A DNA stretch of 64,000 nucleotides from contig CP121337.1 of NCBI GenBank assembly GCA_043554545.1, forward strand, positions 1,240,001 through 1,304,000. The letters run 5' to 3'. Below, piece after piece: positions 40,683 to 49,622 of the stretch. The first letter of the stretch is position 1. Each line of letters starts with the position of its first letter. The translations under genes and the position numbers were made by a program. The notes under the pieces are model-generated. The model searched no databases. It saw nothing but the letters and a program-made list of their open reading frames with translations, and had not been told where the DNA came from. The stretch comes from UBA7330 sp043554545 (GTDB lineage: Bacteria; Bacteroidota; Bacteroidia; Cytophagales; Cyclobacteriaceae).

Positions 40683-43090
40683 TCCGGGCTAATTTTTTGT
40701 TGGTAGATAATGTTTTCCAATGCCGAAAGATTACTTCCAAATGTTAGTTGGTAGTAGTTTCCTGAAGCCCAGTTATCAACCATCCGTCCATAATCTGGAT
40801 GTCCGGGGTTCCCTGTCTGACTACCAGGGTATACACCCCATGCGATTGGACCATCCATAGTCAATTCAACAACCATTCTCCAGCTTGGTCCGTGGCTTCC
40901 TGCTGCTGCATTTACAATATTCTTGTATCCCCCGATCCTAATTGATTCTCTTGAAAACGGACTTAATTTTAGCAGGTGATTAATTGATGTTCCTTTAAAA
41001 GCAAACCATTTCAACTGTTCTTCATCCTCATATGTGTTTATTGAATCTATAGTAGTCTTATAGGTGGAGTTATAGAGCATAGTTGCATCTTCTATTGGGC
41101 TTGTATCTATTACATCGAAAAATGGGAAAGAGGGTCTGTTTTTTAGTAAGTTTAATGTGGTATGCAAAGAAGGCTTATCCATCGCAACACTAATGGTATC
41201 ATACTCATCCCAGATTTTGTCATACATCAAGTCAATCCAAACCTGGAAAATTGTAGGTGCAAGAAGGTCTGTTGCATTAAAAAAGTCCCATGCTTTAAGT
41301 TTGTTGTAATACTCCCAGTCTGATTCACGGAAGTTAATTGTATCCAGACTTGACAACATGGTGGCTAGAATTTCTGAGGCCTGATAGTTAAAATTATCAT
41401 TTTGAAGCTTCATCATATCCTGTGGACTTACCTTATTTAATTTGGTCAGGCGATCATTGATACGTCTGTTTCTATAATACTCATAGTGGTGATCATAGAC
41501 ATAGTAGGGATAAAGAGAATCTACTGGATGCTGGTTGGCTGAACTAACAAAATTTCTTTCGGGGTTGAGGATTTGTAAGTGGTGATCAAATGGGATGTAA
41601 TTTTTCCACTCAGATTGGGTATTTGATCCATCTAGCAAAAATTTGCCTTGCCCCTCCCATTTTACAGGAAATTTCCCAGGAAGGTGCATAGCAATATCTC
41701 CATGAGCTGAGCCATAGATGAAGTTTTGTGGCGGCCCGGTAAATGATTTGAGTGCATTTACAAATTCTTCATGGTTCTTCGCTTTATTAATCTTATACAT
41801 CGTAGCAAATGTTGTACTTCGGTCATGAGCAATCCAACGCATAGCAGCATTGAACTTTCCATTTTCTGGTTGATAATTTCTGTCATAGACAAGAGGCCCC
41901 TGGTGCACGTGTACAATGGTATCATAATAGGTGTCCTCATCCTTGATATCAATTTCCTCAATAACCTTTGAAGTCTTAAACCATTGTTTGTTGTAACTAT
42001 ATTCTTCTCGGGTGTGATCCTTAAACTCAATTTGATACCAATCAACCTGATCTCGTGGCGAATTGGTGACCCCCCAGGCTATGGAGTCATTAAAACCGAT
42101 TAATATGACTGGTGTGCCTGGTACAGTAACACCCATCACATTAATATTTGGACTGTTTAGGTGGCTGGCATGCCAGATAGATGGAAAGGTTAGTTGCAGA
42201 TCTGGTTCATTGGCGAGCAAAACATTACCGCTTTTTGACTTATCACGGGATACGGCGAAATTATTGCTACCATTGAGGGGATCTGGTTTTTCAATCGTAC
42301 GCTGGATGAGGGGCCAGTTTGAACTTTGGAGTTGTTGTACAGCCTCAATCGGCTCATAATCCCAGGAAGTACCTTTGGGAATTACCGGATCAATGTCATC
42401 GGACTTATCCGGGTAAAGGGCTTCAAATAATTCTTGCCCAAAAATATTTAGTGCATTGGTATTTTCCAGGTCAGCTTCTCCTCTGGAAAGGGTATTGCTT
42501 AGTAGTCCATAAGCCATACAGGACTTTAGTGGGGTCCATGCTTCTGGTTCATAATCAAGTAGTTTAAACTCTATTGGATAATCAGCTGATGACAATTGGT
42601 CGATATATTGATTAACCCCATCGGAATAGGCAACGAGCATTTCTTTGAGCTCTCTATTTTCATTTAACGCCTGATACATAGACTCAGTCATGGCTTTAAC
42701 GCCAGTTCGCCTCTGAAGCCGATCATAGTTTAAAGCTTGTGCCCCCAACACCTCAGAAAGTCTTCCAAATACGACCCTGGAGTAAAAATCCATTTGCCAT
42801 AATCGATCTTTCGCTGTGAGATAGCCTTGTGCTAGATACAAGTCGTGATTATTTTTTGCTTCAATATGTGGAATATTCAGCGTATCGTAATACACATAAA
42901 CAACATCTATTAGTCCTGACAGCGTCATTTCTTCAGCAGGTCTCACATTTTCTCTTTCGCCATTCTGCCAGAAACCATGATGAGGGCTTAAAAATTTACC
43001 CATAACAGGCAGGCCAGAAAAGGTATTATTTAGTGCTACAAACAATGCTAGCGCCAGGGAAAAAGAAAGGACAAAGCGTAAGGTTTTCAA
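40679..43090 (-). CDS. Penicillin acylase family protein (Ntn hydrolase)
   Basis: The 803-residue precursor has an N-terminal signal or anchor (LRFVLSFSLALALFVALN), an alpha-chain region starting DTLNIPHIEAKNNHDLYLAQG and LTAKDRLWQMDFYSRVVFG, and the autocatalytic site before Ser275 in NGSNNFAVS. Ser275 becomes the N-terminal nucleophile of the beta chain of about 529 residues. Later VPGTPVILIGFNDSIAWGVT is typical. Family members cleave amide bonds of acylated compounds, including acyl-homoserine lactones; a quorum-quenching role is possible but not shown. It is followed by a small membrane protein with a four-base overlap. Confidence 0.92.
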   Translation of the reverse strand: MKTLRFVLSFSLALALFVALNNTFSGLPVMGKFLSPHHGFWQNGERENVRPAEEMTLSGLIDVVYVYYDTLNIPHIEAKNNHDLYLAQGYLTAKDRLWQMDFYSRVVFGRLSEVLGAQALNYDRLQRRTGVKAMTESMYQALNENRELKEMLVAYSDGVNQYIDQLSSADYPIEFKLLDYEPEAWTPLKSCMAYGLLSNTLSRGEADLENTNALNIFGQELFEALYPDKSDDIDPVIPKGTSWDYEPIEAVQQLQSSNWPLIQRTIEKPDPLNGSNNFAVSRDKSKSGNVLLANEPDLQLTFPSIWHASHLNSPNINVMGVTVPGTPVILIGFNDSIAWGVTNSPRDQVDWYQIEFKDHTREEYSYNKQWFKTSKVIEEIDIKDEDTYYDTIVHVHQGPLVYDRNYQPENGKFNAAMRWIAHDRSTTFATMYKINKAKNHEEFVNALKSFTGPPQNFIYGSAHGDIAMHLPGKFPVKWEGQGKFLLDGSNTQSEWKNYIPFDHHLQILNPERNFVSSANQHPVDSLYPYYVYDHHYEYYRNRRINDRLTKLNKVSPQDMMKLQNDNFNYQASEILATMLSSLDTINFRESDWEYYNKLKAWDFFNATDLLAPTIFQVWIDLMYDKIWDEYDTISVAMDKPSLHTTLNLLKNRPSFPFFDVIDTSPIEDATMLYNSTYKTTIDSINTYEDEEQLKWFAFKGTSINHLLKLSPFSRESIRIGGYKNIVNAAAGSHGPSWRMVVELTMDGPIAWGVYPGSQTGNPGHPDYGRMVDNWASGNYYQLTFGSNLSALENIIYQQKISPE

Positions 43091-43262
43091 CCGTTAATTT
43101 CTTTCAAGATTTACGTAATAATGATTCTGGTTCAGGGAAGATCATTTCGACAGTTGAAAAGTATCAATAAATAGGCAAAATATCTACTTTTACCTCATAA
43201 ATCAGCTGTTTTCCATATCAATAGCATCTCTAAATTTTCAGAACAAAAAGTATTTAGATAAT

Positions 43263-44123
43263 CTATTTGGTCTCGCTTTTTCGAATCATCGCTCCTTTTC
43301 CACCTCCCCTGAGAAATCCGGGAGGAAGAAAAAACTCTACTTTGAAACTCAAAAAGAAGTAATGATCATTATTTTTCGGATCACCTCTTGGTCCTCCGGC
43401 TACCATCTGATCAAAAGCTTGCTGATTGATAATACCAACCTCAGCTGTGCGATTAATCAATGCCGCTCTTTCTGAATCGGCATCTGCTGTTGCATAGGTA
43501 ACCGAGACATCGTCCAGATAGTCTGATAATGTGACCCGATAGCTTGCTTCTACATTAAAATTTATGAATTCATTGAGTCTAAGTTTCACGCCCAGCGCAA
43601 TTGGAAATGCCATGGTTATTGGCATATAGGTCACTCCTTCCGTTCTAAGCGCTCTCAGTCCATATTCCTTACCCATTAGTTTTGCTTTTGGCTGGAAATA
43701 GGTCATGGCAATGCCACCCGCGAGGTAAGGGTCGAAAGGGTCTCTTCTATAGTAGTCACCATTATATTTTTTAAAAAAGAAAACAGCCTGAAGACTAAGC
43801 TCTGCATTAACAGATTGAAAAGACAGGTTTCGCTGTCTGGCAAATGTGCTATCTGCGGCTTTATTATCATTGCCATTCAAAATAAATCCATATAGTTCAC
43901 TTCTTGCTGCCAGTCTGGATGTGAGTCTTGCCTCAAGCCCGAGGCTTACATGCGAAAGACCTTCCTGGAGTTTGTAATTGTGCTTGAGTTCTCCAAAATA
44001 TATGTTTTTACCTGTTCCGATTTGCAGGGTGTAATACCTGTCCAGGTATTTCCATGATTTAAAGTCCTGACTAAAGCTTATCAAGCTACTAATCATAAAG
44101 AGGACCATGCATAACCATTTCAT
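43263..44123 (-). CDS. DUF6089-like outer-membrane beta-barrel protein
   Basis: The 286-residue protein has a signal peptide (MKWLCMVLFMISSLISFSQ) and a mature barrel-like region with LQIGTGKNIYFGELKHNY, LGLEARLTSRLAARSELYGF and FKVEFFLPPGF, which resembles the DUF6089 family of Bacteroidota outer-membrane proteins. It ends with a basic tail (GGGKGAMIRKSETK). I chose the ATG at 44123 because residues before it would displace the signal peptide. It is a single gene diverging from the sigma factor locus. Confidence 0.78.
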   Translation of the reverse strand: MKWLCMVLFMISSLISFSQDFKSWKYLDRYYTLQIGTGKNIYFGELKHNYKLQEGLSHVSLGLEARLTSRLAARSELYGFILNGNDNKAADSTFARQRNLSFQSVNAELSLQAVFFFKKYNGDYYRRDPFDPYLAGGIAMTYFQPKAKLMGKEYGLRALRTEGVTYMPITMAFPIALGVKLRLNEFINFNVEASYRVTLSDYLDDVSVTYATADADSERAALINRTAEVGIINQQAFDQMVAGGPRGDPKNNDHYFFLSFKVEFFLPPGFLRGGGKGAMIRKSETK

Positions 44124-44347
44124 AAGCGTTAAAAATAGCGAATCCGCAAATAAAACTGGCATATAGTTAACTTGTTCGTTGTTAAAGCTATTTATCGGCT
44201 GCTCGGACTGCATTGGCTAAGACCATCTGCTAGTAAGAGTTATTAAATTTTTACTAAATAATGGAAGCTATTTAGGAAATGGTTTAATTTATTGGGTTAT
44301 TGAAATAGAAATTTGTAATTTTAGTAATAACCAACCTATAACAACAA

Positions 44348-45025
44348 CTGTATTCTCAAAATAAACATACCGAGCCTTTTCATTTAGGAAGGTCAGATTC
44401 ATCAGTCGATTCTCAAAAAGAGCATGCTTCAGAGCGTGAGGATCTGATCTGGGATAGTTTTAAGGCTGGAAATCAGCGCAGTCTTACTTACATTTTTAGC
44501 AAGTACTCAAATTTCTTATTTAACTATGGTTCTCAGTTCACGGATGACCGTGACCTTGTGAAAGATTGTTTACAAGACTTGTTTGTTGACCTCATTAAGC
44601 ATCGTCAGAATTTGAAATCTACGACGTCCATCAAGTATTATCTGATGAAATCATTTAGAAATAAAATTGTAGCCACGTTAATTAAAAATAATAAAAGGAA
44701 AAATGCAGAATTGAGCACTAATGATGAATATTCATTCTTGTTTACCATATCAGCTGAATTAAAAATGATCAATAGTCAGTTAGATGCTGAAAAAAAGAAA
44801 TTGATCGAAGAGCAATTGAATGAGTTACCATCCCTTCAAAGGGAGGCCTTATTGCTCTATTTTTATGAGGGTTTGAAATATGAACAAATTGCAGACCTTA
44901 TTGGCATCAAGACAAAGTCTTCAAGAGCACTTATTTATCGGGGCCTCCAGTCTTTAAGGGAGCACCTTTCTCCTCATAAGGGCATTGCTTTTCTTGCTGC
45001 AATATTTATGAATATCTTAACATAA
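44348..45025 (+). CDS. ECF-type sigma-70 factor with no canonical start codon
   Basis: The frame encodes an ECF sigma factor of the Bacteroidota FecI-like type. Region 2 reads LIWDSFKAGNQRSLTYIFSK, FLFNYGSQFT and LVKDCLQDLFVDL, and region 4 reads LPSLQREALLLYFYEGLKYE and IADLIGIKTKSSRALIYRGL. The first ATG, GTG or TTG in frame is the GTG at 44558, which would remove the first half of region 2. The frame is open from a stop at 44339-44341, and the only upstream near-cognate candidates are CTG at 44348 and ATT or ATC codons; I give the CTG start provisionally. The product would have 225 residues. It heads the FecR/SusC/SusD/PhoD locus and would normally direct its expression. Confidence 0.8.
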   Translation: MYSQNKHTEPFHLGRSDSSVDSQKEHASEREDLIWDSFKAGNQRSLTYIFSKYSNFLFNYGSQFTDDRDLVKDCLQDLFVDLIKHRQNLKSTTSIKYYLMKSFRNKIVATLIKNNKRKNAELSTNDEYSFLFTISAELKMINSQLDAEKKKLIEEQLNELPSLQREALLLYFYEGLKYEQIADLIGIKTKSSRALIYRGLQSLREHLSPHKGIAFLAAIFMNILT

Positions 45026-45152
45026 TCAATTTCCACTATAAGTTTTACTAATTTATCACCCATTATATTCGGTTGAATACAATAATATCAATTAGCTATG
45101 GGCATTGGGTGAAGTAACTGCTTTATATATATATAGTAACTAAAGTTACCCG

Positions 45153-46157
45153 ATGGATTATAAGCAATTTCAGGTTCAGGATTTTCTCGCGGATGAGTTT
45201 TTTGTATCGTGGGTATTGAATGAGGACGCCGTCTCTTCTCATTTTTGGGAGAAGTGGCTTAATGCGAATCCAGAAAAGCGAGGGGATGTAGAGCAGGCTA
45301 AAGAAATTATCAGGTCAGTAAACTATCGGCAGACCAACCGGCTCTCTGATGATGAATACTCAGCCATATTTGAAAAGCTAATTCGGGTAAGTCAAAATAC
45401 ACAATCAAACAATCACAGCGGGTTCAAAAAGTACGCTTTTCGTATTGCGGCTTCTATAATTTTCATCCTCGTTGCACTTTTTTTGTATCAAAGAGAGCCC
45501 GATGTCATAGTAGCATCTACTGATTTCAAAATAGTAAAAACTGAATTTGGTCAAAGAAGAACCATCAGGCTACCTGATGGATCCACAGTTAAATTAAATG
45601 CCGGCAGTTCTATCGAATATCCTGAGGTATTTGGTAAAGAATCAAGAATAGTTGAATTGTTTGGTGAGGCCTATTTTGAAGTTACTGAAAACAAAGCTCA
45701 GCCATTCATCATCCACTCCGGAGGTCTGACCACAGAAGTAATCGGGACATCTTTTAATCTGTCCGCTTATCCTGAGATGGATAGTATCAAAGTGGCTGTT
45801 GTTTCTGGAATGGTTAAAATTAGCAACAATGAAGGAGGACATCAGGTGCTTAGCCCCACTGATATGGGTGTTTTTAGTAAACAGAGTAAATCTATTTTAA
45901 GGAGGAAGTTTGAGGCGGATATCCTGGCATGGGCACAGGGAATTCTAGTCATTGAAAACAAACCTTTACCTCAGGTTTTTGATATGCTGGGTAGATGGTA
46001 TGGCGTAGAATTTCAAATTAAGGATGGAGTAAATCTAACAGGTACCTATAGTGGAAGGTATCAAAATAAGTCACTTGAATTAGTCCTTCAAGGAATCAGC
46101 TATACATCACATCTTAAATACAGTATGAATAACAATAAAATCCTGATATATGAATAA
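45153..46157 (+). CDS. FecR-family anti-sigma factor
   Basis: The 334-residue inner-membrane protein has a cytoplasmic N-terminus of about 92 residues with FWEKWLNANPEKRGDVEQA, one transmembrane helix at 94-112 (YAFRIAASIIFILVALFLY), a periplasmic FecR domain (TEFGQRRTIRLPDGSTVKLN, VELFGEAYFEVTENKAQPF) and a C-terminal DUF4974 domain (PLPQVFDMLGRWYGVEFQI). It transmits a signal from the STN domain of the neighbouring SusC-like receptor to the sigma factor. It lies 127 bases after the sigma gene and 111 bases before susC, so possibly one operon. Confidence 0.93.
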   Translation: MDYKQFQVQDFLADEFFVSWVLNEDAVSSHFWEKWLNANPEKRGDVEQAKEIIRSVNYRQTNRLSDDEYSAIFEKLIRVSQNTQSNNHSGFKKYAFRIAASIIFILVALFLYQREPDVIVASTDFKIVKTEFGQRRTIRLPDGSTVKLNAGSSIEYPEVFGKESRIVELFGEAYFEVTENKAQPFIIHSGGLTTEVIGTSFNLSAYPEMDSIKVAVVSGMVKISNNEGGHQVLSPTDMGVFSKQSKSILRRKFEADILAWAQGILVIENKPLPQVFDMLGRWYGVEFQIKDGVNLTGTYSGRYQNKSLELVLQGISYTSHLKYSMNNNKILIYE

Positions 46158-46190
46158 ACTAATTTGAAGTAAAAGATAAAAAAAAGACAC

Positions 46191-46227
46191 CCCCACATCA
46201 GCTGTTGAGGAACTACGGATGCAGGGG
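46191..46227 (+). other. Hairpin between fecR and susC
   Basis: CCCC-A-CATC at 46191-46199 can pair with GATG-CA-GGGG at 46218-46227 around an 18-base loop. It sits in the 111-base leader before susC and could slow or stop transcription or expose a binding site; no function is shown. Confidence 0.35.
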
Positions 46228-46268
46228 CGGTTCTAGCAATTAATGTTTAACTAAAACTCGTTAAAAGT

Positions 46269-49200
46269 ATGAAAAATAATCTACTGAGGGAAATAATTAT
46301 GATGTCACGACCCCTTTTCTATATAATATTTATACAAACACTTTTTGCCTCATTTCTGCATGCAGAAAAGTCTGAAGCGCAAGTAAAGAGTTTGTATGAG
46401 ATTGAATTTGTATTAAATACAACTGATATGGAAGTTGTAGAGCTATTCAGAGAGATTGAAAAAGAAACTGATTTTCTCTTTACTTATAAAGACCAGTTAG
46501 TCAGAAACAAGCGGATTTCCATGTCAGCTCGAACAACAAATCTGGGCAGTTTTTTGGAGGATATTTCAAAAGACACTGACCTTAGGTTTAAGCGGATCAA
46601 TGACAATATTCACGTGTATAAGAAAACGACACGTCAGGTTGATGTGCAGGAATCCTTTACAGATGATGGCGATCAAAATTCAATTACAGGTAAGGTAACT
46701 GACGAGAGTGGAGAAGGCTTACCAGGAGCAACCGTGCTAGAAAAAGGCACCTCAAATGGAACTATTACGGATGTAGAGGGAAACTATACGGTCAGTATGG
46801 ATGGCGATGCTACATTGATTATATCATTTGTTGGCTACCAAAACCTGGAAGTTCCTGTCAATGGACGTACTACGATCAATATTGAGCTAAAGGCTGATAT
46901 CTCAGCCTTGGAAGAAGTAGTTGTGGTTGGGTATGGTACGCAAAAGAAAGAGGATGTTACGGGCGCAATTGTCAGTGCCAATCTTGATGATATGAACAAG
47001 CAGCCAAATATTTCAGTGATGGAAGGTTTACAAGGCGCAGTACCAGGCTTAAATATCGGACAGGCCAATCAGGCAGGCCAGAACCCTAGCCTCAATATCA
47101 GGGGACAAAGTTCATTGTCTGGAGAGCAGAATCCATTGATTGTTGTAGACAATGTGATATTCAGAGGTCAATTAATAGATATTAACCCAAGTGATATAAA
47201 ATCTGTAGATATCCTGAGGGACGCCAGTGCAGCAGCAATTTTCGGTTCGCAGGCTGCAAATGGAGTGATTATGATTACCACAAAATCTGGAGGATCATCT
47301 GATGGAATGCCAACGATAACCTATTCTGGGATGTACTCCTTTCAGCAACCCCACAACGAACTGAGAGCAGAAGTTGATGGTGATGCCTTTATGTTAAAGA
47401 TTGAGCATTCTGACATACTTAATAGCAGAACCCAATCTTCTGGTTACCTGGATAGGGATCCGAATTGGGATGAATCCACAAACTTCAAAACTAACCATGA
47501 GATCAATCAATTCAATGCTGGAAGAACCTTTGATTGGTACGATTACATGACCACAGATAACCCATATACATCTAAGCATAACCTCTCTATTTCTAATTCG
47601 ACAGAGAGCAATAACTATTATATCTCTCTAGGTTATACCGATCAGGCTGGTCATATGAGGGATGAATATTATTCTAGGGTTAATGGTCGGATCAATCTGT
47701 CTACATCTGTTACGGAGTGGTTTGATTTTGATGTACAGAGTTTAATGTCTCTCAGTGAATACGGTCCACAGATTTTTGGTTTGGGAGATCGATTTATAGA
47801 ACCTTATGCAACTCCATTTGATGAAAATGGTGTTTTAGTTGATCGGCCGACAGGAAATCAAATCAATCCATTTTACGAGGAGAGAGCTGATACCGAGGAC
47901 AAACGATTGAATCTAAATGCCAACCTTACAGCTACGATCTATTTACCTATTGAAGGATTAGACTATAAACTCAGGTTTGGAAATAATTATTTGTCTAACA
48001 GACAATTTGAATTCAGAAACTTTGGCGCAGACTTTACCGGAAATGGCTTTAAGCGTAATGAGGTTCAGTATACCTGGAGTTTAGATAATATTTTATCTTA
48101 TACTAAAGTATTCGGAAACATCCATGAAATAGGCGCTACGCTTCTTTATGGTGTTGAAAAAAGACAATCTGAATTTACAAGAGCTGAAGGATCAAATTTT
48201 GTGAATGATGTTTTGGGGTATAATCTTCTGCAAGCAGCAGCAGCTGATCTACAGGAGGTATCCTCAGGTGGATGGGTAGAGTCCAGCCTTTACAACATGG
48301 CCCGTGTCTCTTACAAACTGATGGGGAAATATCTTGTGAACGCCACAATTAGAAGAGATGGGTTTTCAGGATTTAGTGAAGCCAATAAGTTTGGTTATTT
48401 TCCTTCAGTGGCCGTTGGCTGGATCTTAACAGAAGAATCTTTTATGCCAAGTACCGATTGGTTGAATTGGTCAAAATTGAGGGTTTCCTACGGTGCTACG
48501 GGTAACCGGACTATTGGTAGGTATCAAACGCTGGCGCAGGTAACCGGCCAGTTTGGTTATCTAACCGGGGATGCATCTTCAATTTATACGCAGTGGATCA
48601 GTTCACTGGCAAGCACCGGGCTTAGATGGGAGAAGACAACAGGTATCAATGTTGGACTGGACTTTAGGATCATTGGAAGCAGAATAAGCGGTTCAATAGA
48701 TTATTATAACAACAATACCACTGACCTCCTGTATGAAGTAGATCTTCCTGCAATTAGCCGATTTCCTAATGTTCCTGACAACTTGGGTAAGATTCATAAT
48801 GAAGGCTTGGAAATACTCATCAGTTCAACTAATATCCAAAGAAATGATTTCACCTGGTCCACAGACTTCACCTTTTCCCGAAACAGAAATGAAATCGTGA
48901 CTTTGTTAGGATTCGATGTGGATGAGGATGGGAAGGAAGATGATCTAGTTTCCGAAGGCTTGTTTATCGGTGAATCAACAGGAATGATCTTTGATTATGA
49001 AATTGACGGCATATGGCAGCTTGGTGAGAACATTCCTACAGGATATGAGTTTGGAGCTTACCGTGTAGTCGACATTAATGAAGATGGAATTATCGATCCG
49101 CTTGACAGAGCTTTTGTAGGTAACTCCAGACCTGCTTATAGATTTGGGATAAATAACTCACTGAGCTACAACAAGTTTAATCTGAGCTTCTTTGTGAATT

Positions 49201-49610
49201 CAATTCAGGGTGGCAAGGACCGGTATTTGGGGGATGATACGATCTATGGTCTGCAGATTTTTAACCAGGAAAATCATTTCAATATAACCTATCCGCAAGG
49301 TATAGATTACTGGAGTCCTGAAAATCCGAATGCAAGGTATCAGCGACCAGGTATAAAAGGATCCGACGGGATTGCCGGAACCAGGTATACACCCAGGTCT
49401 TTTGTTCGTTTGAGGAATATATCGCTGTCTTATAACATGGGTGCTGATGTGATCAAGTTCGTTGAGAACATCAGAATCACATTGAGTGGTAGAAATCTAC
49501 TAACACTTACCAAGTGGAACGGCTGGGATCCTGAAACCGGGACGGGTATTAACACTGGTGGAAGGCCTATCATGGAGTCTTATTCGGTGGGAATAGATGT
49601 TACATTTTAA
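46269..49610 (+). CDS. SusC/RagA-family TonB-linked outer-membrane protein with STN domain
   Basis: The 1113-residue transporter has a long signal region (LFYIIFIQTLFASFLHA), an N-terminal STN signalling domain at about 45-120 (TDMEVVELFREIEKETDFLF, FLEDISKDTDLRFKR), a CarboxypepD_reg-like domain (ITGKVTDESGEGLPGATVLE), the SusC motif LEEVVVVGYGTQKKEDVTGA, a plug (PLIVVDNVIFRGQ, DASAAAIFGSQAANGVIMI) and a large barrel. The STN domain couples substrate binding to the FecR/sigma pair upstream. SusD follows after 12 bases. The ligand is unknown; the downstream PhoD-like gene hints at a phosphorylated compound. Confidence 0.96.
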   Translation: MKNNLLREIIMMSRPLFYIIFIQTLFASFLHAEKSEAQVKSLYEIEFVLNTTDMEVVELFREIEKETDFLFTYKDQLVRNKRISMSARTTNLGSFLEDISKDTDLRFKRINDNIHVYKKTTRQVDVQESFTDDGDQNSITGKVTDESGEGLPGATVLEKGTSNGTITDVEGNYTVSMDGDATLIISFVGYQNLEVPVNGRTTINIELKADISALEEVVVVGYGTQKKEDVTGAIVSANLDDMNKQPNISVMEGLQGAVPGLNIGQANQAGQNPSLNIRGQSSLSGEQNPLIVVDNVIFRGQLIDINPSDIKSVDILRDASAAAIFGSQAANGVIMITTKSGGSSDGMPTITYSGMYSFQQPHNELRAEVDGDAFMLKIEHSDILNSRTQSSGYLDRDPNWDESTNFKTNHEINQFNAGRTFDWYDYMTTDNPYTSKHNLSISNSTESNNYYISLGYTDQAGHMRDEYYSRVNGRINLSTSVTEWFDFDVQSLMSLSEYGPQIFGLGDRFIEPYATPFDENGVLVDRPTGNQINPFYEERADTEDKRLNLNANLTATIYLPIEGLDYKLRFGNNYLSNRQFEFRNFGADFTGNGFKRNEVQYTWSLDNILSYTKVFGNIHEIGATLLYGVEKRQSEFTRAEGSNFVNDVLGYNLLQAAAADLQEVSSGGWVESSLYNMARVSYKLMGKYLVNATIRRDGFSGFSEANKFGYFPSVAVGWILTEESFMPSTDWLNWSKLRVSYGATGNRTIGRYQTLAQVTGQFGYLTGDASSIYTQWISSLASTGLRWEKTTGINVGLDFRIIGSRISGSIDYYNNNTTDLLYEVDLPAISRFPNVPDNLGKIHNEGLEILISSTNIQRNDFTWSTDFTFSRNRNEIVTLLGFDVDEDGKEDDLVSEGLFIGESTGMIFDYEIDGIWQLGENIPTGYEFGAYRVVDINEDGIIDPLDRAFVGNSRPAYRFGINNSLSYNKFNLSFFVNSIQGGKDRYLGDDTIYGLQIFNQENHFNITYPQGIDYWSPENPNARYQRPGIKGSDGIAGTRYTPRSFVRLRNISLSYNMGADVIKFVENIRITLSGRNLLTLTKWNGWDPETGTGINTGGRPIMESYSVGIDVTF

Positions 49611-49622
49611 ACTAAGGAAATC

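Noticed and set aside
44424..44447. ATG at 44424 as the sigma-factor start
   Set aside because: It is in another frame and reaches a stop after seven codons.
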